Origin: Porifericola rhodea
GTDB lineage: Bacteria; Bacteroidota; Bacteroidia; Cytophagales; Cyclobacteriaceae
Reading direction: 5' to 3'
DNA length: 64,000 nt
Assembly: GCF_030506305.1 (NCBI RefSeq)
Contig: NZ_CP119421.1
Location: 3,674,501 to 3,738,500 of the forward strand
Below the pieces are notes generated by a model. That model worked only from the letters and a program-made list of their open reading frames with translations. It made no database searches and was not told the origin of the DNA. Both the position numbers and the translations under genes were made by a program. Position 1 is the stretch's first letter. Each line of letters begins with the position of its first letter. Of the stretch, positions 52,683 through 62,863 are shown piece after piece.

Positions 52683-54098
52683 ATGATTCACTTTAAGGGA
52701 GTAGAAACAGTAAAATCGGGAAATAAAATTTTTGAAAACCTTTCCTGGAATATAACAGAAGGAGAGCATTGGCTTATCAGTGGTGCAAATGGAAGCGGCA
52801 AAACCGCTTTTCTTGAACTGATTGCCGGAAAGGCACATATCGTAAGTGGGGAGGTACAATACAGCTTTTTATCCAAAAAGGACTGGACTGCTTATTTTGA
52901 TGGGCTAAAAGCTAGTATGTTATATATTCCTGCTCAGGCAGTGCACAATTTACTGCAAAAACAGCAGGGACTGTTTTATCAGCAGCGGTACTATGCTTCT
53001 TTTAATGAGGACATTCCTACCGTTAGAGAAATATTAGAACCAAACCTAAAGTATTTGCAGCAACTAGACGTCCCTCATAATCTAAGCATACTTCCCTTTC
53101 TGGATCTTCCGCTTACCCGCCTCTCCAATGGGCAGTTTAAAAAACTACTCATCTGCGAACAACTCAGCAGTAGATTAGCTCATCCACATACTTCTGCAAA
53201 AATGAAACTGCTGCTGCTGGATTATCCTTTTGAAGGCCTGGATGCGGAAAGCAGACAAGACTTGTGTCTGTTTCTGGAGCATATTGCAGAAACTCAGAAC
53301 CTGCAATTGATCCTGACGGATCATCATCATGAACTGCCCAGCGTAATCAACCGCCGGCTCGTGCTGGAAAACAGGAAAATTGTCTCTGTAGAAGACCTGC
53401 GTCCTACCAAAAGTACAGGCTATACCCAAACGCTCAATAGCCAACTGCCTACTACCACCAATGCAGAGTACAATACAGTAATAGAGATGCGTGATGTTTG
53501 TATCAGTTATGGCGATAAGGTAATACTTAACAACTTCAATTGGAAAGTAAAGCAGGGAGAGCGCTGGGTGCTGTGTGGTAAAAACGGCTCTGGCAAAACA
53601 ACCCTTTTTAGCCTTATTTATGCCGACCATCCTATGGCCTACAGCCAAGGGGTGTATCTTTTTGGTAAGAGAAGAGGCAGTGGGGAGTCTATCTGGGATA
53701 TCAAAAATCAAATCAATTATCTTGGGCCAGAAGTAGTAAGTTATTTTAATCCCAAAGCTATCCGTGACACTGCCAGCAACTATTTGCTACAAAAAAACAA
53801 AGTGACAGTACAGCAGCTAAAAGAGTTACTTCTGTTTTTTGAGGTAGAGTACTTTGAAACTCAAGCTGTATATCAGCTTTCTTTAGGAGACTTACAACTC
53901 ATGCTTCTTATGCGGTGTTTGCTGCAAGAGAAGCCACTTTTATTGCTAGACGAGCCCTTTCAGTTCCTAGACCCTAACCGTAAGCATAAAGTAGCCAAAT
54001 ATCTACAGCACTACCTTGACCAGGATAAAACGCTAATTCTTATTACTCATTATGATGAAGATGTAAAGCACTGGACTGAATATATGATGAAATTATGA
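52683..54098 (+). CDS. ModF-like tandem ABC ATPase (photorepair-protein family)
   Basis: Protein of 471 aa with two ABC ATPase domains and no membrane part. Domain 1: Walker A GANGSGKTAF, signature LSNGQFKKLL, Walker B region LLLLDYPFEGLD with Tyr where the catalytic Glu is expected. Domain 2: Walker A GKNGSGKTTLF, signature LSLGDLQLML, Walker B LLLLDEPFQFLD with a normal Glu. ModF/PhrA-like proteins in Bacteroidota are of unclear role and are not proven transporters. Site 1 probably hydrolyses ATP poorly. Confidence 0.88.
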   Translation: MIHFKGVETVKSGNKIFENLSWNITEGEHWLISGANGSGKTAFLELIAGKAHIVSGEVQYSFLSKKDWTAYFDGLKASMLYIPAQAVHNLLQKQQGLFYQQRYYASFNEDIPTVREILEPNLKYLQQLDVPHNLSILPFLDLPLTRLSNGQFKKLLICEQLSSRLAHPHTSAKMKLLLLDYPFEGLDAESRQDLCLFLEHIAETQNLQLILTDHHHELPSVINRRLVLENRKIVSVEDLRPTKSTGYTQTLNSQLPTTTNAEYNTVIEMRDVCISYGDKVILNNFNWKVKQGERWVLCGKNGSGKTTLFSLIYADHPMAYSQGVYLFGKRRGSGESIWDIKNQINYLGPEVVSYFNPKAIRDTASNYLLQKNKVTVQQLKELLLFFEVEYFETQAVYQLSLGDLQLMLLMRCLLQEKPLLLLDEPFQFLDPNRKHKVAKYLQHYLDQDKTLILITHYDEDVKHWTEYMMKL

Positions 54099-54336
54099 TA
54101 AACTTATACTGAAAAAGTATGTGAAGGAATGAGAGTTTTATCCGATGAATTAATAGTTCTATACTCCTCAACAAGACCTGCGATACTGGTCTTTCCAGAT
54201 GTTTTTTAATATCATTTTATAGATAATCCAAAACAATTTTACAGTCTATTTAGTATGGTAATACGTAGTGTATCAGTAAACTACACACTTTAGAGTTATT
54301 GGCTTATTTTTTTGAACTCAAATAAATTTTTTAAAC

Positions 54337-55197
54337 ATGAACAATATTACCACTGCTGCCAAATCGGCGGGTAGAAAAGCCCAGGGCAGTCTTCCAGAAA
54401 CAGAGAAATGGGTAGAGAAATTAGCCCGCTTTGGATATGCTTCCAAAGGAGTGATTTATGTTCTTATAGGAGTACTTGCTGCTATGGCAGCTTTTGGTGC
54501 TGGAGGACAGGCTTCAGGTACTCAAGGTATTATGAAGCAAATCATACAACAGCCTTACGGTAAAATATTGTTGGGTATTATAGCAGTTGGTTTTATAGGA
54601 TATGCGATTTGGAGATGGGTAGCTGCCATTAAAGATGCTGAACACAAAGGTAATGATACCAAAGGTATTCTTTTCAGACTCGGATATATCATTAGTGGTG
54701 TAATTTATGGGTTTTTAGCCTTCCGTGCCTTTAAAATGATTACAGGTGCTGGTGGTGGAAGTAGCTCCGGTAGTGGAGGTGGACAGCAGTTTTTTATCGA
54801 TAAGCTGTTAGAACAACCAGCAGGTCAGTGGTTAGTAGGTATTCTGGCCGTGCTTGCATTTGCCAAGGGTCTGTATCAGATTTACAAAGGATATGCTGAT
54901 AAATTTGGTAATGATGTGAGAGATGGTGGCGTAAACAGAAAGATAAAAGATATGTATATGAAGTTGGGCAAGTGGGGGTATATTTCCAGAGGTACCATAT
55001 TTGCCATCGTTGGTTTTTTCCTTTTCAAAGCAGCAATTACTTCTAATGCTTCTCAGGCAGGAGGTACCGATAGTGCTTTTAGCTTCTTAAGTTCTACAGG
55101 TGGCCCCTGGTTAATGGGACTAATTGCAATTGGTCTGGCCGGATATGGTGTATTCCAACTTGTAAAAGCCAGATATAAGCCGTTTAACACCAAATAA
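54337..55197 (+). CDS. DUF1206 membrane protein
   Basis: Inner-membrane protein of 286 aa made of three tandem two-helix repeats. Each opens with a related segment: ARFGYASKGVIYVLIGVLAA, FRLGYIISGVIYGFLAFRAF and GKWGYISRGTIFAIVGFFLF. Each ends in a second helix (for example LLGIIAVGFIGYAIWRWVAA). This is DUF1206, widespread and uncharacterised. A Gly/Ser-rich loop (GAGGGSSSGSGGG) separates repeats 2 and 3 halves. It has a terminator directly after it. Confidence 0.92.
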   Translation: MNNITTAAKSAGRKAQGSLPETEKWVEKLARFGYASKGVIYVLIGVLAAMAAFGAGGQASGTQGIMKQIIQQPYGKILLGIIAVGFIGYAIWRWVAAIKDAEHKGNDTKGILFRLGYIISGVIYGFLAFRAFKMITGAGGGSSSGSGGGQQFFIDKLLEQPAGQWLVGILAVLAFAKGLYQIYKGYADKFGNDVRDGGVNRKIKDMYMKLGKWGYISRGTIFAIVGFFLFKAAITSNASQAGGTDSAFSFLSSTGGPWLMGLIAIGLAGYGVFQLVKARYKPFNTK

Positions 55198-55223
55198 GAT
55201 ATAAGTGGTTTTCAGCTTACCAC

Positions 55224-55261
55224 ACCGGAAGATGGATGTATTTCTGCCTTCCGGTTTTTTT
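55224..55261 (+). terminator. Rho-independent terminator after the DUF1206 gene
   Basis: ACCGGAAG (55224-55231) and CTTCCGGT (55248-55255) pair perfectly around a 16-base loop and are followed by a run of T (55255-55261). It sits 27 bp after the stop codon. Confidence 0.85.
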
Positions 55262-55489
55262 ATTTCTACCTTTCAAATTTCTAAATATTTGAACAAGAAG
55301 CCTCCCTATTACTCCTAGTTACATATTCCATTACAGAAAACACTAACTCTTAAGAACAATCAGCAGGCTGTAGTCTCTTACTGGTTTGTGTTTATATTTT
55401 CAAATGCTGCCGGGCCTCCCCACTTTCTCATAGCCTGCTTCTATTGTGCTTATTGGTTTTTTCTGACACTCATCAATCTTTATAAAGTC

Positions 55490-57583
55490 ATGGAAAATGT
55501 AAAAGCACTTCCGCCACTCTGTAAGCTTATACTAGGCTTTAGTTTGCTATGCATATTTAATTGCTGCAAAGAAGACAAAACTGAAGACCCTAGCCCTGAA
55601 CCGCTTGCTCCTGTAATCACCTCTATTGAACCGGTAAGTGGTAAGGTAGGTACTGAGGTAACTATTAAGGGGCAAAACTTCGGCGAAAGTATATCAGCAA
55701 ACAATGTACAGTTCAATGGTACTACCGCAAGTATAAAAGAGGCAAATAGCACACAACTCATTACAGAAGTGCCTGCCGGAGCTACTAGTGGCATAGTCAG
55801 CCTATCAGTAGGTCAGCAAAGAGCAGAAGGCCCTGAATTTATTGTGGAAGAAGAGGTGAACAACATCTACGATTGTACCCTAAACACAATTACTGAAGAT
55901 ACTAGCTGGCTCAATTTGTTTGAAGGCGATACAGCAGATTATATTATCAAATGTGCCATTACAATCAGGGACAATGCAGTTTTGACCCTAGAGCCAGGAG
56001 TAATTATTCATTTTGAAGGCGAGGATAGTGGTTTATTTACCAGTGAAGGGGGAGCCTTGGCAGCAGTAGGTACAGAAGAAAGACCTATTCAATTGATGGG
56101 CACTAACAAGCACGCAGGGGTATGGCAAGGTATATACCTGGGCTCAGACAATCCTCAGAACAAATTAGAATATGTAGAAGTCATGCATGCCGGACGTACA
56201 GCTTCTTCACAGACAGGTGTAAAGGCTGCGGTACAGCTTAGCAAAAAAGATGAATCACGTGCTACCATTGTCAATTGTACTATTAAAGAGAATGATGGCT
56301 ATGGACTATTTGTTAATGAAGGTAGTCGCTTAGATGCCTTTTCAGGTAATTACTTTAGCAATAACCAACTCTCACCTGTAGGCTTATACTTTAGCATGCT
56401 CAAAGAAATAAACACATCAAATACCCTTAATCCTGATCATGGTCAGTCATATATTGATGTGAGAAATGATGAGTGGGCTTCTGAGGGAACAATCTATAGT
56501 ATAGATATTCCATACCGCTTTTCAGAGAGTCAGAAATATTATTTTACAGATGCATTGCGTATTCAGCCAGGCGTAACACTGGAGTTTGTAAGTGATGCTG
56601 GCCTGAGAATGGGAGCGCGCGCCAGCGATTGTAGCTCAACAACTGCTTCTCTTAAAGCAGTAGGTACTCCCGATAGCCTTATAACTTTTAAAGGAAGTAC
56701 AGATGGTCATGGAAGTTGGCTAGGCATTGGCATCAACTCAAGCAGCCCAGATAATCAGCTATTGTATTGCCAGATAAGTGGGGGAGGGGCCGCTAAAATT
56801 TTTAATGCGAATCATAAACCTGCCAATCTTGTATTGCAATGTGAGAGTAGTATAACTATTCAGAACAGTATTATTTCGGCTAGTGTTGCTTATGGCATTA
56901 GTATGCACGAAGAAGATGCGGAGCTACTATCTTTTTCAGAAAATCAGATTACCAATAATAGGGAGGCTCCTCTTCAAATTCATTTTCATCAATTAGGTCA
57001 GTTAGATACGGCATCTACTTACAAGGAAGGGAATGGCAAAGCCTACATAGAGGTAGTAGGTACTGCATTAACAGAAAATGACATGACCATCTCTGCTCTG
57101 GACGTAGCATACAGAATAGGACTTAGTAATGCTGGTCGTATAGCGTATGTAGAAACTGCCTTGAGCATTATGCCCGGTGTAGTTATGGAATTTGAGACAG
57201 CAGCAGGTATCAAACTGGGCAATCCTTCGGTAGACTGTATTGACAATACAGGAACACTCAATGCGATAGGGACTGCCGACTTGCCTATTATTTTTAAAGG
57301 CTTAACGAGTGGGCAGGGTAGTTGGAGGGGTATTGGAATTAACTCAAGTAGCCCCCTCAACCATTTGGCATATTGCGAAATTTCGGGAGGAGGCTCAGAA
57401 AAAATGTACAATGCAGGGGGGCAGGGTAATCTTGTTTTACAATGTTCTGCTACACTAAAAGTAGAAAACTCTCTGATTATGGATAGTGGAGCCTGGGGAA
57501 TAGATAAGGTGGGAGGTAGTCATACCCTGACAGAAATGAGTAATACTTTTGACAACAATGCTTCGGGAGATATTGCCGATTAG
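55490..57583 (+). CDS. IPT/TIG-domain lipoprotein with right-handed beta-helix-like repeats
   Basis: Surface-type lipoprotein of 697 aa from the ATG at 55490 (MENVKALPPL); the frame is open from 55388 but the earlier start would hide the lipobox (CIFNCC). Order: IPT/TIG domain at ~residues 38-120 (ITSIEPVSGKVGTEVTIKGQ), then a long parallel beta-helix-like region. Its modules occur twice or three times: the pairs GSWLGIGINSSSPDNQLLYC and GSWRGIGINSSSPLNHLAYC, each followed by ISGGG. It probably binds or displays carbohydrate; no catalytic residues were identified. Confidence 0.78.
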   Translation: MENVKALPPLCKLILGFSLLCIFNCCKEDKTEDPSPEPLAPVITSIEPVSGKVGTEVTIKGQNFGESISANNVQFNGTTASIKEANSTQLITEVPAGATSGIVSLSVGQQRAEGPEFIVEEEVNNIYDCTLNTITEDTSWLNLFEGDTADYIIKCAITIRDNAVLTLEPGVIIHFEGEDSGLFTSEGGALAAVGTEERPIQLMGTNKHAGVWQGIYLGSDNPQNKLEYVEVMHAGRTASSQTGVKAAVQLSKKDESRATIVNCTIKENDGYGLFVNEGSRLDAFSGNYFSNNQLSPVGLYFSMLKEINTSNTLNPDHGQSYIDVRNDEWASEGTIYSIDIPYRFSESQKYYFTDALRIQPGVTLEFVSDAGLRMGARASDCSSTTASLKAVGTPDSLITFKGSTDGHGSWLGIGINSSSPDNQLLYCQISGGGAAKIFNANHKPANLVLQCESSITIQNSIISASVAYGISMHEEDAELLSFSENQITNNREAPLQIHFHQLGQLDTASTYKEGNGKAYIEVVGTALTENDMTISALDVAYRIGLSNAGRIAYVETALSIMPGVVMEFETAAGIKLGNPSVDCIDNTGTLNAIGTADLPIIFKGLTSGQGSWRGIGINSSSPLNHLAYCEISGGGSEKMYNAGGQGNLVLQCSATLKVENSLIMDSGAWGIDKVGGSHTLTEMSNTFDNNASGDIAD

Positions 57584-57719
57584 CTAGTGGAGCCAGTTGA
57601 GGGATGAAGTTATTTTTAGAAAATTATCATACTGCCCAAAAACATGCATATGCAATGTAAGCCAGGCTTTGTTCAAATTATTTGAAGGTGGGCTTTTTAA
57701 TTTGAGTAAAAAAAAACAA

Positions 57720-58139
57720 ATGATCTTTTTCGAGAACGAATTCGCCCAAATCAATTATCTGGAGGATGCTAAGACCGTAGAAATGGTATGGAAACAAACC
57801 ACCTCCAGCCAGATGTACCGTGACCTTTTTGCCAAAGGAGTAGAAGCCCTGGAGCATTTTCAGGTAGCTAACTGGTTGTCAAATACTACCGATCAGGGAT
57901 TGGTCGCTCCAGAAGACAGAAAGTGGCTGGAAACACAAATGATTCCGACAGCTATCCGCAGCGGACTCAGAAATATCGCAGTAGTTGTATCAAAAGATAT
58001 ATTCAAACGATATTATGTAGATAATGTGCGCAAGTATGTAGAAAAATCACATTTGAGCATGCAGTATTTTGATGACACCAAAGAGGCTGTGCAGTGGCTT
58101 TCATCTGTTGATTCAAGTGGGTTAGCCCGCCCGGCTTAA
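57720..58139 (+). CDS. SpoIIAA-like / STAS-fold hypothetical protein
   Basis: Protein of 139 aa from the preferred ATG at 57720 (MIFFENEFAQ); a longer frame starts at 57597 without support. The alternating strand/helix layout with EHFQVANWLSNTTDQGLVAP, RSGLRNIAVVVSKDIFKRYY and MQYFDDTKEAVQWLSS matches the SpoIIAA-like family frequent in Bacteroidota, which may modulate other proteins. The role is unknown. It is followed by a terminator. Confidence 0.7.
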   Translation: MIFFENEFAQINYLEDAKTVEMVWKQTTSSQMYRDLFAKGVEALEHFQVANWLSNTTDQGLVAPEDRKWLETQMIPTAIRSGLRNIAVVVSKDIFKRYYVDNVRKYVEKSHLSMQYFDDTKEAVQWLSSVDSSGLARPA

Positions 58140-58164
58140 TTATTGATAACAACAAACCTTGTAG

Positions 58165-58199
58165 AACCTCAGTACTGTTAAAAGTTCTGAGGTTTTTTT
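58165..58199 (+). terminator. Rho-independent terminator
   Basis: AACCTCAG (58165-58172) and CTGAGGTT (58187-58194) form an 8-bp stem, followed by a T-run to 58199. It lies 26 bp after the stop of the SpoIIAA-like gene. Confidence 0.88.
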
Positions 58200-58393
58200 A
58201 TGTCTAACCCCAATCATAACTAAGGTAAGTGTTTACTTACTCCTGAGCTTACAAACTCTTTAGTACAGCTTAGTCTATCACTAGTTTGTATTTATCTATT
58301 ATTTTTTTTGGATCGGCTGAGAATAAGCTTCATTTCTTATTTGCAAATGCTATTTTGCGTTTTCGTAATCAACAACCTTAATCTTTTTTGTAG

Positions 58394-60814
58394 ATGTCAA
58401 CCTATTCCGCCTCGCTGCCCGGCACTCCTCAGCGTATCAGAACATTAATTTTTCTTAGTATTTGCTTCAGTTTTTTCACTTTTACGGTTTCTGCCCAATC
58501 CCAGATGACGAAAATAAGGGGGAAGGTGGTAGATGCGGATACTCAGGAAGCACTGCCCTATGCTACAGTCAGCCTGTTTGCTTTAGATAGCACCTTGAGC
58601 AGCGGTAGCATTACCAACGAAGAAGGCACATTTGAACTGGAAGCAGCTCAGGGAAACTACTATCTGGTAGTAAATTTTATGGGGTATGCATCTGCTCAGC
58701 TAAGTGGTATCAGCCTTCAGGGGAAAGCACAGCACAATGTTGGAACTATTAAAGTTTCTTCCAGTGCTACAGATCTGGATGAGGTAGTCGTAGAGGGAGA
58801 GAAAGATGCCGTAGAACTGGCTCTGGATAAAAAAATATTCAATGTAAGCCAAGACCCCATCAATGCAGGGCGTAATACTGCTGACATTTTAGGAAATCTG
58901 CCTTCAGTAACAGTAGATGGTGAAGGAAATGTAAGTCTGCGTGGTAGTACAAATGTGCAAATTCTGATAGATGGAAAGCCCTCCGGGCTGCTAAGTTTTG
59001 ATGGCGCAGAAGGGCTAAAGCAATTGCAGGGGAGCATGGTAGATAATATAGAAATCATCACAAACCCTTCGGCTCGCTATCAGGCAGAAGGAATGGCCGG
59101 TATCATTAATATTGTATTAAAAAAGGAGAGAAGCAGAGGGATTAATGGCTCCTTTGAGCTTACAGCTAGTCAGCCAGATAACTTTGGCGCTACACTTAAC
59201 CTTAACTATCGTAAAGAAAAGCTCAACTTCTTTATAAACTATGGCCTGTTTTATCGTAACATAGAGAACCCTCACAACTCCTTGTACCAGGAGGTTTTCC
59301 AGAATGATACCGCATTTATTACTGACCAGAACAATACCACCCGGCAGGAAGCAATGTTTAACAACATACAATTTGGAGCGGACTATTTCTTTAATGAAAC
59401 CAATATTCTGACCACTTCATTTGCTTACCGACACGCCAAAGGCACAAGAAGTACCGGAATAGAGTACAGAGATTATCTTTTTAATACTAATAATCTGCAA
59501 AGAATTACCCGCCGTCTGCAAGATGAAGATGAGGTAGAGCCTAAGCTTGAGTATACCCTAAATTATAAGAGAGATTTCAAAAGAGAAGATCATGAGCTAA
59601 CTGCTACTTTAAGCTATATTGATAACTGGGAAGATTCTGATCAGCTATACACCCAAAAAACTTTTTTGCCGGATAATTCACCTAGTGGTGAGCCAGATCT
59701 GTTGCAGCATTCAGATAATTACGAAACCGAAAAACAGCTTTTATTACAGGCAGATTATGTTTATCCTTTTGCTCAGGAAGGTAAAATGGAAGCAGGTATA
59801 CGTACTACACTCCGGGATATCACCAATGATTTTCTGGTAAGCGAGCAGGGAGAACAAGGCTGGATCCCTTTACCTGGTCTGGACAATGAGTTTTATTATG
59901 ATGAAAATATCTATGCGGCCTACTTTATTGTAGGCAATAAAATTAGTAAAGTTGGCTATCAACTGGGGCTGAGAACTGAGCTTACCGACCTGACTACTGA
60001 GTTGGTACAAACTCAGGAAATCAACCAAAGGGATTATATCAACTTTTTTCCTTCAGCGCATTTTACTTATGACCTTATTAATGATCACAAGCTGCAGTTA
60101 AGCTACAGCCGTAGACTGAACAGGCCTACTTATAGCGACCTTACCCCTTTTGTAACTTTCTACGACAACAGAAACTACTTTAGCGGAAACCCAGACCTTA
60201 ACCCTGACTATACTCACGCTTTTGAGGTAGGGCATATCAAGTATTTTGACAAAGCCTCTATAAGCTCGGCCATTTATTATCGCCATACCGACGATAAAAT
60301 ATTCCGCTTGCGCGATGTAGTACGAGAGGGAGATGTAAGTGCCTCCACCTTGCGTCCGTATAATCTAAATAGTGAAGATGCCTATGGCGCTGAATTTATT
60401 TCGTCTTATCAGCCCTTCGGATGGTGGAAAATGGACCTTAACCTGAACTTCTTTCGCTCTATGATTGATGGTACTAATCTGGATCAGTCTTTTGAGAGCG
60501 ATACCTATACCTGGTTTGGCCAGTTTAATTCCAGATTTACACTGTGGGGAAATACTGATGTGCAGCTTAGAGGAAATTATGAAGCACCCCAGCAAACCCC
60601 TCAGGGCGAGCAGTTATCTACCGCATTTATGGATATTGCAATTAGCCGGGAGTTATTCCAGAATAAAGGAGCAATTACTATCAACGTTATAGACGTATTC
60701 AGGAGCAACCGTGACCGTAGTATAGTAGAAGGGGAGTTGTTTTATAGTAGAAAAAACTTCCTGAGAAGCCCTCGCCAGATCAATGTTACATTGAGCTACC
60801 GCTTTAGACAGTAA
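58394..60814 (+). CDS. Outer-membrane beta-barrel receptor (carboxypeptidase-regulatory-like N-terminus)
   Basis: Outer-membrane protein of 806 aa with a signal peptide (FFTFTVSAQ). A carboxypeptidase-regulatory-like domain covers ~40-125 (IRGKVVDADTQEALPYATVS). A TonB-plug-like segment (NAGRNTADILGNLPSVTVDG, VQILIDGKPSG) covers ~140-240. A large barrel of the OMP_b-brl_3 type closes with INVTLSYRFRQ. It resembles receptors of unknown ligand rather than SusC, since the SusC signature loop is absent. Its terminal Phe-Arg-Gln departs slightly from the usual final aromatic. Confidence 0.9.
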   Translation: MSTYSASLPGTPQRIRTLIFLSICFSFFTFTVSAQSQMTKIRGKVVDADTQEALPYATVSLFALDSTLSSGSITNEEGTFELEAAQGNYYLVVNFMGYASAQLSGISLQGKAQHNVGTIKVSSSATDLDEVVVEGEKDAVELALDKKIFNVSQDPINAGRNTADILGNLPSVTVDGEGNVSLRGSTNVQILIDGKPSGLLSFDGAEGLKQLQGSMVDNIEIITNPSARYQAEGMAGIINIVLKKERSRGINGSFELTASQPDNFGATLNLNYRKEKLNFFINYGLFYRNIENPHNSLYQEVFQNDTAFITDQNNTTRQEAMFNNIQFGADYFFNETNILTTSFAYRHAKGTRSTGIEYRDYLFNTNNLQRITRRLQDEDEVEPKLEYTLNYKRDFKREDHELTATLSYIDNWEDSDQLYTQKTFLPDNSPSGEPDLLQHSDNYETEKQLLLQADYVYPFAQEGKMEAGIRTTLRDITNDFLVSEQGEQGWIPLPGLDNEFYYDENIYAAYFIVGNKISKVGYQLGLRTELTDLTTELVQTQEINQRDYINFFPSAHFTYDLINDHKLQLSYSRRLNRPTYSDLTPFVTFYDNRNYFSGNPDLNPDYTHAFEVGHIKYFDKASISSAIYYRHTDDKIFRLRDVVREGDVSASTLRPYNLNSEDAYGAEFISSYQPFGWWKMDLNLNFFRSMIDGTNLDQSFESDTYTWFGQFNSRFTLWGNTDVQLRGNYEAPQQTPQGEQLSTAFMDIAISRELFQNKGAITINVIDVFRSNRDRSIVEGELFYSRKNFLRSPRQINVTLSYRFRQ

Positions 60815-61039
60815 AAAAGAAATAGAAAAAAAAGTGCTGTTTTGGCAGAAGCTAAGGAAGCAAAATTATCTAAAGGATATTGGAAGAAAAACAATAGTAT
60901 GCTTAAGAAAGTGTTAAAAATATGAACTGATCAATATTTTCCCAGGATGATAATGAACTTGGCAATGAGAACTATATTAAATTAAAAAGTTTAAGAAATT
61001 ATTGTTAATCATGAGGATTTTTTAGCTTTAACAAAATTT

Positions 61040-61648
61040 GTGGGAGTGAACAGCAATCAGAAAAAGCATAAGGACGTATATTTTTCCGCCTTAACTTCTA
61101 CTACCTGCCAGCAGAGGTTTGAGGAAATATATCATGCACATATTGATGCGCTTTACCATTATGGCATGAAGTTTAATGCCAATCGTGAGCTCATAGAAGA
61201 TTGTATTCAGGACCTGTTTGCAGATTTGTGGGAAAAAAAGAATGAGCTTGATACAATTCGCTCTTTGCGATCTTACCTACTGGGTGCACTGCGCAGAAAA
61301 GTATTAAGAAAGGTTTATAGTGGCCGTGAACAGCTCTATGATTTTGAAGATCTCACTGAATTTTTTGAAATGAAACTGCTTCAGGAGGATAACAATACCC
61401 TTACTTCCTTCACCGAAGAGCATAGCCAGCAGATCAAAAACGCATTCAACAAGCTTACAGAAAAGCAAAAAGAGGTTATCTACCTCCGTTTTTACAATCA
61501 ACTAAGCTTTAAAGAGATTGCCGATGTTATGTCGGTACAGATCCGCACAGTTTACAAGTTGGCGCACAGAGCTATTGATATGCTCAAGACCGAACTCTCA
61601 TCTTGCACCACAGCATTACAATTCATTCTTTTTTGTTTGTATTCGTAA
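61040..61648 (+). CDS. ECF RNA polymerase sigma factor (FecI-like)
   Basis: Sigma-70 family ECF factor of 202 aa from a GTG start. Region 2: FEEIYHAHIDALYHYGMKFN and CIQDLFADLWEKKNELDTIR. Region 4: KLTEKQKEVIYLRFYNQLSF, then KEIADVMSVQIRTVYKLAHR. It is followed 135 bp later by a full-length FecR and then a SusC receptor, the standard hybrid cell-surface signalling cascade for glycan or peptide uptake. Confidence 0.93.
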   Translation: MGVNSNQKKHKDVYFSALTSTTCQQRFEEIYHAHIDALYHYGMKFNANRELIEDCIQDLFADLWEKKNELDTIRSLRSYLLGALRRKVLRKVYSGREQLYDFEDLTEFFEMKLLQEDNNTLTSFTEEHSQQIKNAFNKLTEKQKEVIYLRFYNQLSFKEIADVMSVQIRTVYKLAHRAIDMLKTELSSCTTALQFILFCLYS

Positions 61649-61783
61649 TAATTTGCGATTTTTATTGATGCATTGTTAATGTTATCGGTAAATAATTAAC
61701 CAAATTATAAAAATAAAATTTTCTTCATTTTTTATGGGGCACAAATGAGCCTTTCTGTAACTATCTAATACAGCGAAAGGCAC

Positions 61784-62800
61784 ATGGACAAAGAACAATA
61801 CGAAAATTATCAATCATATCAGCTAAATGATTTCATTCTGGATGAAAGCTTCCAGCAATGGGCGCAGGGATATGCCAGCCCCTTCTGGGATCATTTTGTT
61901 GAAGCGTTTCCTGAAAAAGAAAATGCAATCAAAGAAGCGAAGCTGTTAGTGTCTGTGCTCAGCGTACCCGAAACCCCATTAAGCTGGCAAAAGAAAGAAC
62001 AGCAACTAAACGCAATCTATAGTAAAGTAGAAGCCAGGCAAAAGAAGGGTAAAACAATAAAGATGCCTACCCGGTGGGCATACGCTGCGGCAGTGTCTGC
62101 ATTGTTAGTTCTCAGTGTTTCTGTGTATTACTTCTTTTACATAATGCCCTTCCAGTACTACGAAACAGCTTATCAGCAGAACGAAACTTTTGTGCTGGAT
62201 GATGGAACAGAAGTAGTACTTAATGCTAACTCAGAACTAAAAGTAAGCCGCGACCTGGAAACTAAGGAAGTAAGAGAGGTCTGGCTGGAAGGCGAAGCTT
62301 ATTTTAAAGTTACCAAAATTAAGCAGGAGGGAGAAAGTAGTTCTTTCGTAGTACATACTCCCAACCTTGATGTGCAGGTGCTTGGTACTCATTTTAATGT
62401 AAGAAGTCGTGATGGTAACACTCGTGTGCTATTAGAAGAAGGCTCAGTTAAGATAGCCAGTGTAGAAACCAATGAAGATATTCTGATGATACCCGGTGAG
62501 GCAGTAGAATTCAACGTAGAAGAAGGGCAAATCAGAAAAGAAATCGTGAGCGAACCTAAAGAACTGGCCTGGCAGCAAAACTTCTTTGTATTTGAGAATC
62601 AGACGCTTGGGAAGGTGGCAGAAGAAATATACCAGTATTACGGTATAGAACTGGTGTTTGAAGATGAAGCCATGCGCGACTATATATTTACCGCAGAGGT
62701 ATCCAGAGATAATCTGCAATTGCTTAAAACTTTAATGGAAGAGGCTTTTCAAATAGATATTGAGCCAGACGGACATCAGCTAATTATTAAAAGAAAATAA
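61784..62800 (+). CDS. FecR-family anti-sigma factor
   Basis: Inner-membrane anti-sigma regulator of 338 aa with an N-terminal sigma-binding helical domain (FILDESFQQWAQGYASPFWD), a membrane helix at about residues 98-121, and a periplasmic FecR domain (TFVLDDGTEVVLNANSELKV, VWLEGEAYFKV, VQVLGTHFNVRSRDG). A C-terminal DUF4974 domain follows (LGKVAEEIYQYYGIELVFED). It is complete, in contrast to the short FecR at 1525. The SusC gene starts 63 bp downstream. Confidence 0.93.
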   Translation: MDKEQYENYQSYQLNDFILDESFQQWAQGYASPFWDHFVEAFPEKENAIKEAKLLVSVLSVPETPLSWQKKEQQLNAIYSKVEARQKKGKTIKMPTRWAYAAAVSALLVLSVSVYYFFYIMPFQYYETAYQQNETFVLDDGTEVVLNANSELKVSRDLETKEVREVWLEGEAYFKVTKIKQEGESSSFVVHTPNLDVQVLGTHFNVRSRDGNTRVLLEEGSVKIASVETNEDILMIPGEAVEFNVEEGQIRKEIVSEPKELAWQQNFFVFENQTLGKVAEEIYQYYGIELVFEDEAMRDYIFTAEVSRDNLQLLKTLMEEAFQIDIEPDGHQLIIKRK

Positions 62801-62863
62801 ATTCTCGGACCTAATTCAGCCTATTCAGGGCACAACAATCATAATCAATTAAATCACTTTGCT

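Noticed and set aside
53175-53711. 178-aa minus-strand frame
   Set aside because: It is antisense to the second half of the double ABC ATPase gene with no protein signature.
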